Shown here piece after piece: positions 7,835 through 16,425 of a stretch of 64,000 nucleotides of DNA. A program made the translations under genes and the position numbers. The notes beneath the pieces were generated by a model that saw only the letters and a program-made list of their open reading frames with translations, searched no databases and was not told where the DNA came from. Origin of the DNA: Bog-756 sp963769905 (GTDB lineage: Bacteria > Actinomycetota > Acidimicrobiia > Acidimicrobiales > RAAP-2); assembly GCA_963769905.1 (NCBI GenBank), contig CAVYNG010000002.1, positions 1,488,001 through 1,552,000 on the forward strand. The letters run 5' to 3'. The first letter of the stretch is position 1. Each line of letters starts with the position of its first letter.

Positions 7835-8641
7835 TCACCCGCTGACGGCCACCTCGACCAACTTCGGGAGGTCGATCGCCCGGACCGCGAACGGGGCCTC
7901 GAGGTGGCCGTCACCCGCAGGGGTGACCCCCGAATCGACCAACGCGAAGGGGACCCCGAGCCGCTCCGCGAGCCGTCCGTCGGTGCCCGGCTGGTCGCCG
8001 ACGAGGACGACCGAGGCGTCGTGTTCGGAGAAGCCGAACCGGTCCATCATCAGCTCGGCCATGGGTCGGTGCGGCTTGCCGGCGACCTCGGGCGTCACGC
8101 CCGAGGCGGTGGTGACCGCCGCGAGCAGTGCGCCCGACCCGGGGACGAGGCCGTCCGGGGTGGGATGGGTCGGGTCCTCGTTGGTGCCGATCAGACGGCC
8201 CGACTCGCGTGCCGCGCGGGCGGTGTCGGCCAACGAAGCGAAGTCGAAGCGGTTGGTCCATCCGACGACCGCAGCGTCGACACCAGCTCGATCGGTCGCG
8301 ACGCCCCGGGCAGCGAGCGCCTCGACGACACCGCCTTCCGCGAGCAACCTCACCGACTGGCCGGGCTCGAGCAAGGAGGCCGCGGCGGTCGCCGAGGTGG
8401 CCAGGTCCGCCTCGCTGCAGTCGATCCCGGCGGCGGCGAGCCGGCCGAGCAGCTCCGAGATGGTCGGCGCCGAGTTGTTGGTCGCGAAGACGACTCGCAC
8501 TCCCCTGGCACGGAGCTCGGCGACCGCGCCCGCCGGGTCGCCGATCGGCACACCGGACAACCACACGACGCCGTCGAGGTCGATGATCCAGAGGCTGGCG
8601 CCGGAGAGCCGTGCGGGGTCCCCTTGCACCCCGCCGCTCAT
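7835..8641 (-). CDS. HAD-superfamily class IIA phosphatase (NagD-like)
   Basis: A 268-residue HAD hydrolase with motif I WIIDLDGVVW (DxD), motif II FATNNS, a capping C2 domain, motif III around AGKPHRP and motif IV VVLVGDQPGTD. These are class IIA features shared with NagD, 4-nitrophenylphosphatase and phosphoglycolate/glycerol-3-phosphate phosphatases. The M. tuberculosis protein at the same position upstream of tlyA (Rv1692) is a glycerol-3-phosphate phosphatase, so that role is plausible but not shown. The ATG overlaps the desaturase stop as ATGA, indicating coupling. Confidence 0.88.
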   Translation of the reverse strand: MSGGVQGDPARLSGASLWIIDLDGVVWLSGVPIGDPAGAVAELRARGVRVVFATNNSAPTISELLGRLAAAGIDCSEADLATSATAAASLLEPGQSVRLLAEGGVVEALAARGVATDRAGVDAAVVGWTNRFDFASLADTARAARESGRLIGTNEDPTHPTPDGLVPGSGALLAAVTTASGVTPEVAGKPHRPMAELMMDRFGFSEHDASVVLVGDQPGTDGRLAERLGVPFALVDSGVTPAGDGHLEAPFAVRAIDLPKLVEVAVSG

Positions 8642-9816
8642 TCGCCGGTGTGCTCGGGAGCTCCTTGATCCGTCGAGGTCGCCTTCATCTCCCTACGGAC
8701 CCGCCGGGTCGAGGCGGCGAGCTGGTCTGCCGACTCGAGGACCTTCCCGATCAGCCCGGTGAGCGTGGCGAGCGACTCGTGGGAGGCGGGTGCGGCGGGT
8801 GCGAGCCCCGCGTCCGGCGTCACCGGCTGGGCGGTTCCGAGCACCTCGGGCGAGGGTGCGAGCGGGCGTGCGCTGAGATCGGCGATCCGTTCTCCGGTGA
8901 CTTTCGCCGCGCGTTCCCAGTAGGAGCGGAACATCCCGATGTCGAAGGCGCCGTCGCGGACCCGGGCCTGGGTGAGCAGGCGTGGTGGCGGGTCCCTCAG
9001 ATCACGGACCAGATGGAGGGCGGCGAGCACGCGCAGGGTGTACCAGGTCGGGTCGAACTCCCACCAGGCGAACCCCTGCCGGGCCGAGGCCGGGAGGTAG
9101 TGGTGGTTGTTGTGCCACCCCTCGCCCCCGGTGATCATCGCGATCAGCATCGAGTTGCGGCTGGTATCCGACGTTGCGAACCGCCGCCGGCCGAAGAGGT
9201 GGGTCAGCGAGTTGACCACGAAGGTCCCGTGCCAGAGCAGGACCGTCGAAAGGAAGAACCCGATCAGCAGCGCGCCCCACCCGCCGAGGGCGAAGCAGGT
9301 GAGGCCGAGGGCCCAGGGCCCTACCAACGAGTAGCGGTCGAGCAGCCGCAGCTCCGGATACGCGGCGAAGTCGCGGATGGCGGCAAGATCGGTCGCCTTG
9401 TAGCGGGTGGAGAGGATCCAGCCGACATGGCTCCACCAGAACCCGTCGCGGGGCGAGTGGATGTCGTCGTCGAGGTCGCTGTGCCGATGGTGCATCCGGT
9501 GGTGGCCCGCCCACCACAGAGGTCCCTTCTGGACGGCGGTCGTGCCGCCGAAGGCGAGGAGGAACTGGACGACACGCCCGGCCCGGAAGCTACGGTGCGA
9601 GAAGTACCGGTGGTAGCCGGCGGTGATGCAGAACATGCGGACCAGGTAGAGGACCGCGCAGAGCAGCCAGTCCTCCCAGGTGACCACCGTGAAGACGGCC
9701 GCGAGAGGCGCCAGGTGGACTCCGAAGAACGGGATCGCCGACACCCACTCGGTCCGGTCCCCTCCCTGCGGTGCTGCCTGCTCGGCGTCGGCTGTCTCCG
9801 CAGATCTCGCGTTCAT
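8638..9816 (-). CDS. Membrane fatty-acid (acyl-CoA delta-9 type) desaturase
   Basis: A di-iron membrane desaturase of 392 residues that introduces a double bond into acyl chains. All three histidine boxes of the stearoyl-CoA/delta-9 class are present: HRYFSH, HHRMHHRH and HNNHH (in GEGWHNNHHYLP). Four hydrophobic segments surround them in the usual order. The C-terminal 100 residues are an Ala/Pro-rich cytoplasmic extension beyond the catalytic core. It is the first gene of the run leading to xerD, and its stop overlaps the start of the HAD phosphatase gene. Membrane-lipid adjustment is the expected role. Confidence 0.92.
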   Translation of the reverse strand: MNARSAETADAEQAAPQGGDRTEWVSAIPFFGVHLAPLAAVFTVVTWEDWLLCAVLYLVRMFCITAGYHRYFSHRSFRAGRVVQFLLAFGGTTAVQKGPLWWAGHHRMHHRHSDLDDDIHSPRDGFWWSHVGWILSTRYKATDLAAIRDFAAYPELRLLDRYSLVGPWALGLTCFALGGWGALLIGFFLSTVLLWHGTFVVNSLTHLFGRRRFATSDTSRNSMLIAMITGGEGWHNNHHYLPASARQGFAWWEFDPTWYTLRVLAALHLVRDLRDPPPRLLTQARVRDGAFDIGMFRSYWERAAKVTGERIADLSARPLAPSPEVLGTAQPVTPDAGLAPAAPASHESLATLTGLIGKVLESADQLAASTRRVRREMKATSTDQGAPEHTGE

Positions 9817-9906
9817 CGATTGGGAGGGCTCACCGGGCGCGGCACGCGCGACACCGTAGCGGACAGGGTCCCAGAGCGGTATGAGCCCTCTCGCTCCCGG
9901 CGAGCG

Positions 9907-11019
9907 CTACTCGACGTAGAGATTGCCATTCGATCCTTCGACCATGTCGATGCGCGTGAGGCCGGTCGGTGCCGGGCCGCGGAGGACGCTCCCGGTGCTC
10001 GGGTCGAACTCGGAGCCGTGGCACGGGCAGGCGATGACGTTGGCCGAGCGGACGTACGCGACCGTGCAGCCCGCGTGAGGGCACACCGCGTCGAACGCGT
10101 TGAAATGCCCGGTGGACTGCTGGATGACGAGCGCAGGGTCCCCCGACTTCGGGTCGGTGAAGCTCGCCGAGCCCCCGACCGGCACGCTCGAGGCAGGACC
10201 GACCTCGGTGCCGGAAGGGACGGCGCCCGTCGTGGTCGGCGAACCCGAGCCCGCAGTCGCCGGGGTGGACGTCGTGGGGGTGGACCCGCCGGTGGAGAGG
10301 ACCGGCCCGCCGGCGGTCACCGAGGTGGTGCCCCCTGCCGCTCGGCCGATCAGCGCGGCGAGACCGCCGACGACCACTGCCGCGCCTGCCACGAGGCCGG
10401 TGACCGCGCCCCGTGAGAGCACGTTACGACGCGAGAGTGCGCCGGGTTGTCCGGCCGGCAGCGTTCTCCGGTCGGACAGCCAGGTGTCGAGTGCGGGTGC
10501 GCCCGCGGCCCCGGCCAGCACAAGAGGCGTCCACGCGAAGAAGAAGACGATGTCCGCACCGGTGAAGTACGGCGAGGAGTGATAGCTGACGGCGAGGAAG
10601 AGCGAGAAGGACAACACCATCCCGCCGACCGCGGCCACCCGGGTGAGCAGGCCGAGCAGCGTCCCGATTCCGACCGCCAGCTCGCCGGCGGCGATCACCG
10701 CGCCGATCAGCGGAGCGATCGACACCAGGTGGCCGAGGAGGGCGTGGATCGGACTGGTCCGCGCGGCACCCGCCAGCTGGGTGTGGATCGACACCGGGCT
10801 CGAGTCGTGGAAGAAGTCCGGGTTGGCGAGCTTCTGGAGCCCGGCGAAGAGGAAGGTGACGCCGAGGAAGAGGCGGAGAGGCATCAGCGCCCAGCCGGTG
10901 GCGACGTGCCCGTCGCCGGTGCGCAGTGTCCACATCGAAGAGGTTGCTCCGGCGTTCGACGAGGCGCGCGCTCGCCCTTCCTCCTTGCGCTGACCACCAC
11001 CCGACGAGCCGGAGGTCAC
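9907..11019 (-). CDS. DoxX/DoxD-like membrane domain fused to a Tat-type Rieske iron-sulfur domain
   Basis: A two-domain 370-residue protein. Residues about 40-175 are a DoxX-family four-helix membrane domain (MPLRLFLGVTFLFAGLQKLA, then GELAVGIGTLLGLLTRVAAV). Next comes a twin-arginine-like sequence SRRNVLSRG (R197, R198) with a hydrophobic helix, as in actinobacterial QcrA. A Thr/Ser/Gly/Pro linker (residues 230-285) leads to a C-terminal Rieske domain: C313 and H315 with C318, then C331, C333 and H334 (CPCHGSEF), all ligands present. The architecture suggests electron transfer outside the membrane. The partner and substrate are unknown; DoxD proteins belong to thiosulfate:quinone oxidoreductase. 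A second start, ATG at 10935 (MWTLRTGDG), is possible. Confidence 0.85.
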   Translation of the reverse strand: MTSGSSGGGQRKEEGRARASSNAGATSSMWTLRTGDGHVATGWALMPLRLFLGVTFLFAGLQKLANPDFFHDSSPVSIHTQLAGAARTSPIHALLGHLVSIAPLIGAVIAAGELAVGIGTLLGLLTRVAAVGGMVLSFSLFLAVSYHSSPYFTGADIVFFFAWTPLVLAGAAGAPALDTWLSDRRTLPAGQPGALSRRNVLSRGAVTGLVAGAAVVVGGLAALIGRAAGGTTSVTAGGPVLSTGGSTPTTSTPATAGSGSPTTTGAVPSGTEVGPASSVPVGGSASFTDPKSGDPALVIQQSTGHFNAFDAVCPHAGCTVAYVRSANVIACPCHGSEFDPSTGSVLRGPAPTGLTRIDMVEGSNGNLYVE

Positions 11020-11126
11020 GCCGTCACACCCACGCGGGGCACGTTACCGCCTGCCTTGCTCCGCCCGAGGTCGGACCGGGTGCGCGGCGAACGGTCGCGT
11101 ACAGCCGAGCGTGCCAGCATGGACGG

Positions 11127-13322
11127 ATGGAGGGAGTGTCGACGACGGCCGCCGGCGCGGTCGATGCGACCTCGGCGGTCCCGGTCACTGCCGACGTGCT
11201 CGCCACGGACGCCAACCAGGAGGCGATCGCGGTCGAGGTTCCCCCGGTGTCGGGTGCGCGCCACTACCTTCCGGCGCTCGACGGCCTTCGCGCGTTCGCC
11301 GTCGCGGGGGTGATCGCCTACCACCTGGGCTTCCACTGGGCGAACGGCGGCTACCTCGGCGTCGACCTCTTCTTCGTGCTCTCCGGCTTCCTCATCACCG
11401 GGCTCCTGGTCGGCGAATGGGACCGCCGCCGGACCATCGGCCTGCGGTCGTTCTGGTTCCGCCGGGCGAAGCGACTCCTGCCGGCCGTCATGGTCCTGTT
11501 GGTGGTCCTCTCGATCTACACCGCCCTCGGAGGACCGAACATCACGCCGTCGGTGTTCCGCGGGGACGCGATCGCGACGCTGTTCTATTACGCGAACTGG
11601 CACTTCATCTTCACCCACCAGTCCTACTTCGCCCAGTTCGCCGCCCCGTCTCCCCTGCGGCACACCTGGTCGCTCGCGATCGAAGAGCAGTTCTACCTGG
11701 TCTGGCCGCTCCTGCTCCTCACCGGCTTCGGCTTGGCCAGAAGGCGCCGTTCGGCGCAGCCACGTCCTCCGCACCGGCCCGGCCCGAAACGCGCTCGACG
11801 ACTGACCCGCCCGGTCGCGTTGGCGGTGACCGTCGTCCTCGCCTGCGCTTCCGCCGCGGAGATGGCGTTCCTCTTCCGGCACGGAGGCGATCCCTCGCGG
11901 ATCTACTACGGCACGGACACCCGGGCCTTCGAGCTCCTGATCGGCGCGGTGCTCGCGTTCGCGCTCACCGGCCGTCCCGACCACTCGCCTGCGGTGCGCA
12001 AGGCGCTCCATCTCGCCGCGCCTCTGGCCGCCATCGCGCTCGGCGTCCTCTGGGTGACCGCCGGGGACGACAGCGGCAACCCGGTCGCCTGGATGTTCCG
12101 CGGAGGACTGGTCCTCGCGGGGATTCTCGCCGCGGTGGTGATCGCCGGCGTCGCGCAGCCCGATCCGGGCGGCCTCGGCAGGTTCCTCTCGCTCCGGCCC
12201 CTGCGCTGGGTCGGCAGCATCTCCTACGGCCTCTACCTCTGGCATTGGCCGGTCTACGTGCTGATGACCGACGTCACCACCGGACTCAGCGGTGCTTCGC
12301 TGCTCGTCGCGCGCCTCGCCGCCACGCTCGGCGCGGCGACGATCAGCTTCTACCTGGTCGAGCGCCCCATCCGTCGCTACCAGTGGAAGGGCTGGCCCTT
12401 CCTCTCGGTGATGGTGACCGGCGCGGCGGCGACGGTGACCGCGGTGGTCCTCGGCGCGACCAGCGCGGTCGCACTCCCGGGCCCGGTCTCGCGCTCGGCC
12501 TCCCCGGTCAAGATCGTCGCGGCGGACGCGACCCCGAACGCGCTGCCGCGACCGATCCTGCTCCCGCCCGGACGGATCCCCTCGGCGACCGACCCGCTGC
12601 GGGTGATGACGATCGGCGACAGCGTGCTCTGGGACGCCGAGCCGGCGCTCGCTGCGGTCCTCTCCGCGACCGGTGCGGCACGGCTGTCGGGCCACGCCGA
12701 TCCGGGATGGGGCCTTACGAACGACACCCGTCTGACAGCCGACCTCGCTCAAGCGGTCGACGAGTACCACCCCGAGGTGGTCGTCATGATGTGGTCGTGG
12801 GACAACGGGTTGGCGCGCCGGCAACCTGCCGAGTTCGAGCGACTGCTGGGTCAGGCCATCGACACCCTGCTCGCACCCGGTGACGGCGTCGACGGCATCG
12901 CGTTCGCCCAGTTTCCGAGGGTCGGCCCCCTCGATTCGATCATCGACCCCGGCCAGCGGCAACAGGCGCTCGCCTCCGGCGAGGCCGGCCGCGAGGCGTT
13001 CGACACGATCGTCTCGCGGCTGCCGGCGCGCGACCCGGGTCGAATCACCTGGCTGCCAGTGGCCCAGGCTCTGGAGGTCGGCGGGCGCTACTCCGCGTGG
13101 CTGCCGACGCTCGACGGCGGGTGGGTGCGAGCCCGCAAGATCGACAACACCCACCTCTGCCCTGCGGGCGCAGCGGTGTTGGCCGCTGCCGTCACCTCCG
13201 AGATCCGCCCGATGTTCCACCTGCCACCACCCGCACAGGGCTGGCTCGACGGCAGCTGGACGGCGAACCAGTCACGCTTCGGCCCGGCGAGCGACTGCCC
13301 CGACGACCAGCCTCCCAAGTGA
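11127..13322 (+). CDS. Membrane acyltransferase (AT3 family) with C-terminal SGNH domain, OatA-like
   Basis: A 731-residue cell-envelope acyltransferase. The N-terminal AT3 domain (OafA/YrhL/OatA type) opens with YLPALDGLRAFAV and has GVDLFFVLSGFLITG, FWFRRAKRLLPA and HTWSLAIEEQFYLVWPL, with about ten membrane helices. An SGNH-hydrolase-like domain follows: GDS block at residues 497-499 and catalytic D673/H676 in DNTHLCPAG. Such fusions O-acetylate peptidoglycan or polysaccharides outside the membrane. The start is the ATG at 11127; upstream codons in the frame lie in the intergenic space shared with the divergent DoxX-Rieske gene. The acceptor is unknown. Confidence 0.92.
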   Translation: MEGVSTTAAGAVDATSAVPVTADVLATDANQEAIAVEVPPVSGARHYLPALDGLRAFAVAGVIAYHLGFHWANGGYLGVDLFFVLSGFLITGLLVGEWDRRRTIGLRSFWFRRAKRLLPAVMVLLVVLSIYTALGGPNITPSVFRGDAIATLFYYANWHFIFTHQSYFAQFAAPSPLRHTWSLAIEEQFYLVWPLLLLTGFGLARRRRSAQPRPPHRPGPKRARRLTRPVALAVTVVLACASAAEMAFLFRHGGDPSRIYYGTDTRAFELLIGAVLAFALTGRPDHSPAVRKALHLAAPLAAIALGVLWVTAGDDSGNPVAWMFRGGLVLAGILAAVVIAGVAQPDPGGLGRFLSLRPLRWVGSISYGLYLWHWPVYVLMTDVTTGLSGASLLVARLAATLGAATISFYLVERPIRRYQWKGWPFLSVMVTGAAATVTAVVLGATSAVALPGPVSRSASPVKIVAADATPNALPRPILLPPGRIPSATDPLRVMTIGDSVLWDAEPALAAVLSATGAARLSGHADPGWGLTNDTRLTADLAQAVDEYHPEVVVMMWSWDNGLARRQPAEFERLLGQAIDTLLAPGDGVDGIAFAQFPRVGPLDSIIDPGQRQQALASGEAGREAFDTIVSRLPARDPGRITWLPVAQALEVGGRYSAWLPTLDGGWVRARKIDNTHLCPAGAAVLAAAVTSEIRPMFHLPPPAQGWLDGSWTANQSRFGPASDCPDDQPPK

Positions 13323-13404
13323 CCGTCGGCTTGCTGGGTCGGACGACGATCGGCGCGGTCCCGCCTGGTTGGCCGGGGGTTCCGATGAGTACGATGGCGG
13401 CTGT

Positions 13405-13413
13405 GGAAGGAGG
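13405..13413 (+). promoter_or_regulatory. Strong ribosome-binding site deciding the start of the small membrane protein
   Basis: The purine run GGAAGGAGG lies ten bases before the GTG at 13424. Two earlier in-frame starts exist (a GTG at 13319 overlapping the acyltransferase stop as GTGA, and an ATG at 13385), but neither has a comparable Shine-Dalgarno sequence, so I use 13424. Confidence 0.6.
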
Positions 13414-13423
13414 ATCGGTCGCC

Positions 13424-13810
13424 GTGCACGAGGCGTCGGTTCCCGCCCTGCGGTCGCGGGCCGACGACGGGATGCGCCGGCTGCTGCGGATACCCGAGGA
13501 CCAGGCCCCGATCGACGAGTCGGAGACCCACCGGATCTTCAGCCTCTCGATCCTCCTGTCGGCGACTCGCTGTCTCCTCAGCTACATCGTGCTCCCGATC
13601 GTCCTCCCGGCGATCGGAGTGGCACGCGGGGTCGGCCCGGCGATCGGCATCCCGATCGGTGTACTGGCCCTCGTGTTCGACTACCTCGGGATGCGGCGCT
13701 TCTGGCTGGCGGACCATCACCGCAGATGGGCGTTCTCCGCCCTCTACGCGGTGGTCGGGACGATGGTCGCCGCGCTGTTGGTCGTCGACATCGCACACCT
13801 GATCGGCTGA
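13424..13810 (+). CDS. Conserved small membrane protein
   Basis: A 128-residue protein with a polar N-terminus (about 40 residues) and three or four hydrophobic segments: ILLSATRCLLSYIVLPIVLP, AIGIPIGVLALVFDYLGMRR and a C-terminal one, WAFSALYAVVGTMVAALLVV. I know of similar unannotated membrane proteins in actinobacteria but no function. It follows the AT3-SGNH acyltransferase in the same direction, about 100 bases downstream, and precedes the ChrA gene by 80 bases. The start rests on the RBS at 13405-13413; longer versions beginning at 13385 or 13319 cannot be excluded. Confidence 0.75.
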   Translation: MHEASVPALRSRADDGMRRLLRIPEDQAPIDESETHRIFSLSILLSATRCLLSYIVLPIVLPAIGVARGVGPAIGIPIGVLALVFDYLGMRRFWLADHHRRWAFSALYAVVGTMVAALLVVDIAHLIG

Positions 13811-13890
13811 GTCAGCTCTTCCCGGAGGGTTCGGGTTAGCGTCCGACTCCCGCGGTCGCCTTCCGCGGTCGAGCGCGAAGGGGACCGACG

Positions 13891-15093
13891 ATGAGCGCCT
13901 CGGGAGGGCGTCCGGCGGGAGAGGACGGGACCCGAGGCCCGCCCCGAGTCGAGCTCGCGACCATTGCCCGCGAGTGGGGCCGCATCGGCTGCACCGGGTT
14001 CGGCGGTCCTCCGTCGCACATCGCGCTCCTGCGGACCCTCTGCGTGACCGAGCGGGAATGGCTCTCACCGGCCGACTTCGAGGACGGCATCGCGGCGACC
14101 AACCTGCTTCCCGGGCCGGCCTCCACCCAACTGGCGATCTTCTGCGCGTGGCGACTGCGCGGCACGGCCGGCGCGATGGTCGGAGGTCTGTGCTTCATCG
14201 TGCCAGGTCTGGTCGCGATCCTCGGGCTCTCGGCTCTCTTCTTCGCTCCCCATCCGGCTACGTGGGTCATCGGAGCGGCCGCAGGCGCTGGGGCCGCCGT
14301 GCCGGCGGTGGCCGTCCACGCGGCAGGCGGGCTGCTGCCGGCGAGCTGGCGACGGGCCGGCCCGCGGACGACCGCACGAACCCGATGGGCCTGTTACGTC
14401 GTGGCGGGCGGCCTGTCGGCCGCCACCATCGGGCCTTGGCTCGTCGTGGTGCTCGCCGCCTGCGGCATTCTCGAGGCCGCCCTCCGCACAGGCCCACACC
14501 GGATCCGGCCCACCCGCGCGTTCGTACCACTCCCGATCGGCGCCGCGGTCGGGACAGGCGGGCTCGGAGCTCTGGTCTGGGTGGCGCTCAAGGTCGGGCT
14601 GCTCTCCTATGGCGGCGGATTCGTCATCGTTCCCCTGATGCAGCACGACGCGGTCCACACCTATCACTGGATGAGCGCGAGCCAATTCCTCGGCGCGGTG
14701 GCGTTCGGGCAGATCACGCCGGGCCCGGTCGTCCAGACCGTCGCGGTGGTCGGGTACGCGGCAGCGGGACTGGGCGGCGGGCTGCTCGCCGCCACGGTCG
14801 CGTTCGCTCCCTCGTTCGCCTTCGTCGTGCTCGGGGCCAGGCACTTCGACCGGATCCGGAGCGATCCGCGGATGCAGGGATTCCTCACCGGCGCGGGCGC
14901 CGCCTCGATCGGGGCGATCGCCGGCTCCGCGGTGCCGCTCGCCGCGGCCCTCGCACACCTGTGGCAGGTCGGCCTGCTCGCTGCCGCGGTGGTGTGGCTG
15001 TTCGTGCTCCACCGCAGCGTGGTCTCCGCCCTAATGGGCACCGGACTGATCGGGGTCCTCGCCGCCTACGCGGGCGCGCCCCTCCTCCACTAG
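13891..15093 (+). CDS. chrA: Chromate transporter family protein (ChrA, long form)
   Basis: A two-domain CHR-family membrane protein of 400 residues. The first half has the CHR motifs GFGGPPSHIALLR and NLLPGPASTQLAIF. The second half repeats them as SYGGGFVIVPLM and QITPGPVVQTVAVVGY, the tandem arrangement of long-chain ChrA. Members export chromate, but many in environmental bacteria are annotated by family only, so the substrate is uncertain. The start is ATG at 13891 with a GAAGGGGA-type RBS just upstream. It converges with the SDR gene, the two stops being six bases apart. Confidence 0.9.
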   Translation: MSASGGRPAGEDGTRGPPRVELATIAREWGRIGCTGFGGPPSHIALLRTLCVTEREWLSPADFEDGIAATNLLPGPASTQLAIFCAWRLRGTAGAMVGGLCFIVPGLVAILGLSALFFAPHPATWVIGAAAGAGAAVPAVAVHAAGGLLPASWRRAGPRTTARTRWACYVVAGGLSAATIGPWLVVVLAACGILEAALRTGPHRIRPTRAFVPLPIGAAVGTGGLGALVWVALKVGLLSYGGGFVIVPLMQHDAVHTYHWMSASQFLGAVAFGQITPGPVVQTVAVVGYAAAGLGGGLLAATVAFAPSFAFVVLGARHFDRIRSDPRMQGFLTGAGAASIGAIAGSAVPLAAALAHLWQVGLLAAAVVWLFVLHRSVVSALMGTGLIGVLAAYAGAPLLH

Positions 15094-15099
15094 CGACGA

Positions 15100-15960
15100 T
15101 CAGACCGACGGCTCGCTGGGCTCGCGCCAGTCGGGGTGGAGGTCCCGTTCGAGGGCGAGTTTGAGCGCTCGGACCGTGGCCCCGTTCTCGACCGCTTCGG
15201 GATGGTCGACCAGCCACGCGATGGCCGCCGCCGGCACCGAGGGGGGTGCACCCGCGTACCGGCCCAGCAGTCCGAGCGCCTCGGCGTTGGCCTGCTGGCG
15301 TTCGGTCTCGACGTAGCCCGGGTCGATGTTGTAGGCGCGGATGCCCTCCGCTCCGAGCTCGACGGCGAGGAGCGGCGCGAAACGGTGGAAGGCGGCTTTG
15401 GACGCTGCGTAGGCGAGGCCCCAGCCGCCGCGGCCGACCGGGCCGGGGGGATCCGCGGTCGCGGTGTGCGAGGAGACGTCGACGATGGTTCCGCGTCCGC
15501 GCGCGAGCATCCCGGGGAGGAGCGTCTTGATGGTCGCCATCTGTGCGACCACGTTGGCGGCGAGCTTGCCCTGCAGCTCCTCGACCGTGAGCTCGAGCAC
15601 GGGCACCATGCTTCCCGGCCCGGTGTCGACCGCATTGTTCACGAGCAGGTCGACCCCGCCCCACTCGTCGACGAGGGCGGCGGCCGCAGCGCGGACTGCC
15701 TCCAGGTCGTGGAGGTCGGCGACCAGCGGAAGCGCACGGCGCCCGAGATCCCGGACGGCCGCCGCGGTCGCGTCGAGGCTGCCGGGAAGCGGACGGCCGC
15801 CGCCGGTGTCGGAGGTGTCGCGGCCCTCCCCTTCGTGGACGGTGCGACCGCTGATCGCCACGTCCCACCCGGAGCGTGCCAGCGCGAGGGCGGTCGCCTT
15901 GCCGATCCCGCGGGTCGCGCCGGTGACCATCGCCCGCCGGTCGCTCTCGCCATCCCCCAT
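15100..15960 (-). CDS. Short-chain dehydrogenase/reductase
   Basis: A 286-residue classical SDR: cofactor motif TGATRGIGKA at about residues 13-22, DLLVNNAVD for the NNAG position, VDVSSHTA with the catalytic serine, and YAASKAAFHRF with the YxxxK pair, followed by NIDPGYVETE. A Gly/Asp/Thr-rich insertion at about residues 45-62 lengthens the loop after beta-2. The substrate cannot be told from sequence. It stands alone, convergent with chrA and separated from the next gene on the same strand by about 70 bases. Confidence 0.88.
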   Translation of the reverse strand: MGDGESDRRAMVTGATRGIGKATALALARSGWDVAISGRTVHEGEGRDTSDTGGGRPLPGSLDATAAAVRDLGRRALPLVADLHDLEAVRAAAAALVDEWGGVDLLVNNAVDTGPGSMVPVLELTVEELQGKLAANVVAQMATIKTLLPGMLARGRGTIVDVSSHTATADPPGPVGRGGWGLAYAASKAAFHRFAPLLAVELGAEGIRAYNIDPGYVETERQQANAEALGLLGRYAGAPPSVPAAAIAWLVDHPEAVENGATVRALKLALERDLHPDWREPSEPSV

Positions 15961-16027
15961 CGTCGAGTTCTACCAGAGCAGCACGCCGTGATTGTCGTGC
16001 GACCGCGGACGCGGCCCTGGCGACCGC

Positions 16028-16425
16028 TCAGTCGAGCCGCACGCCCGCACCCCTCAGCACCGGCGAGAGCCGTTCGCGGACCCAGGTCGCGTCGCGGTGG
16101 CGGACGCCCAGTGGGCTGCCTGACCGTCGGTCGTGTGCACGGTGATATCGACGAGCTGGCGCGTCTCGCTGCCGGAGAAGCTGCGACCGGGTGGGTTCCG
16201 TGTGAACTGCGGCTTGCCTGGCGGCGCGTCGTTGACCACCCGATCGGCGACTTCGACTCGTCTTACGTCCTCGAGTGGGACGCCCCAGCGAATTCGGTCG
16301 ACGCCGGTCCCGATCCGCCCGTCCGCGATCCACAGGTTGCGCCCGTGCTCGCCGAGCGCCCGGTGCCCGCCTCGGTAGACGCACCAGACCGGGAAGGCGA
16401 TCCGTGCGGCGTTTTCGCCGTTCAC
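16028..16425 (-). pseudogene. Hypothetical protein with an apparent frameshift near its C-terminus
   Basis: From a GTG at 16425 (GTGA overlap with the GNAT stop) the frame encodes NGENAARIAFPVWCVYRGG, then RNLWIADGRIGTGVDRIRWG and VDITVHTTDGQAAHW. After that tryptophan (about 16108) the frame turns to a low-quality Ala/Thr/Ser tail and stops at 16054. The neighbouring frame carries a better continuation, VRHRDATWVRERLSPV to a TGA at 16028. One missing base (or two extra) would join them. I do not recognise the family; it may bind a small domain partner or be a PH-like fold, but that is a guess. It is either an assembly error or a recently broken gene. Confidence 0.55.

Noticed and set aside
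9892..9906. A small hairpin (five-base stem) right after the DoxX-Rieske stop as a terminator
   Set aside because: The stem is too short in DNA this G+C-rich to stand out from chance.
13319..13423. GTG at 13319 overlapping the acyltransferase stop as GTGA, or ATG at 13385, as the start of the small membrane protein
   Set aside because: Both are in frame and possible, but only the GTG at 13424 has a strong, well-spaced Shine-Dalgarno sequence.
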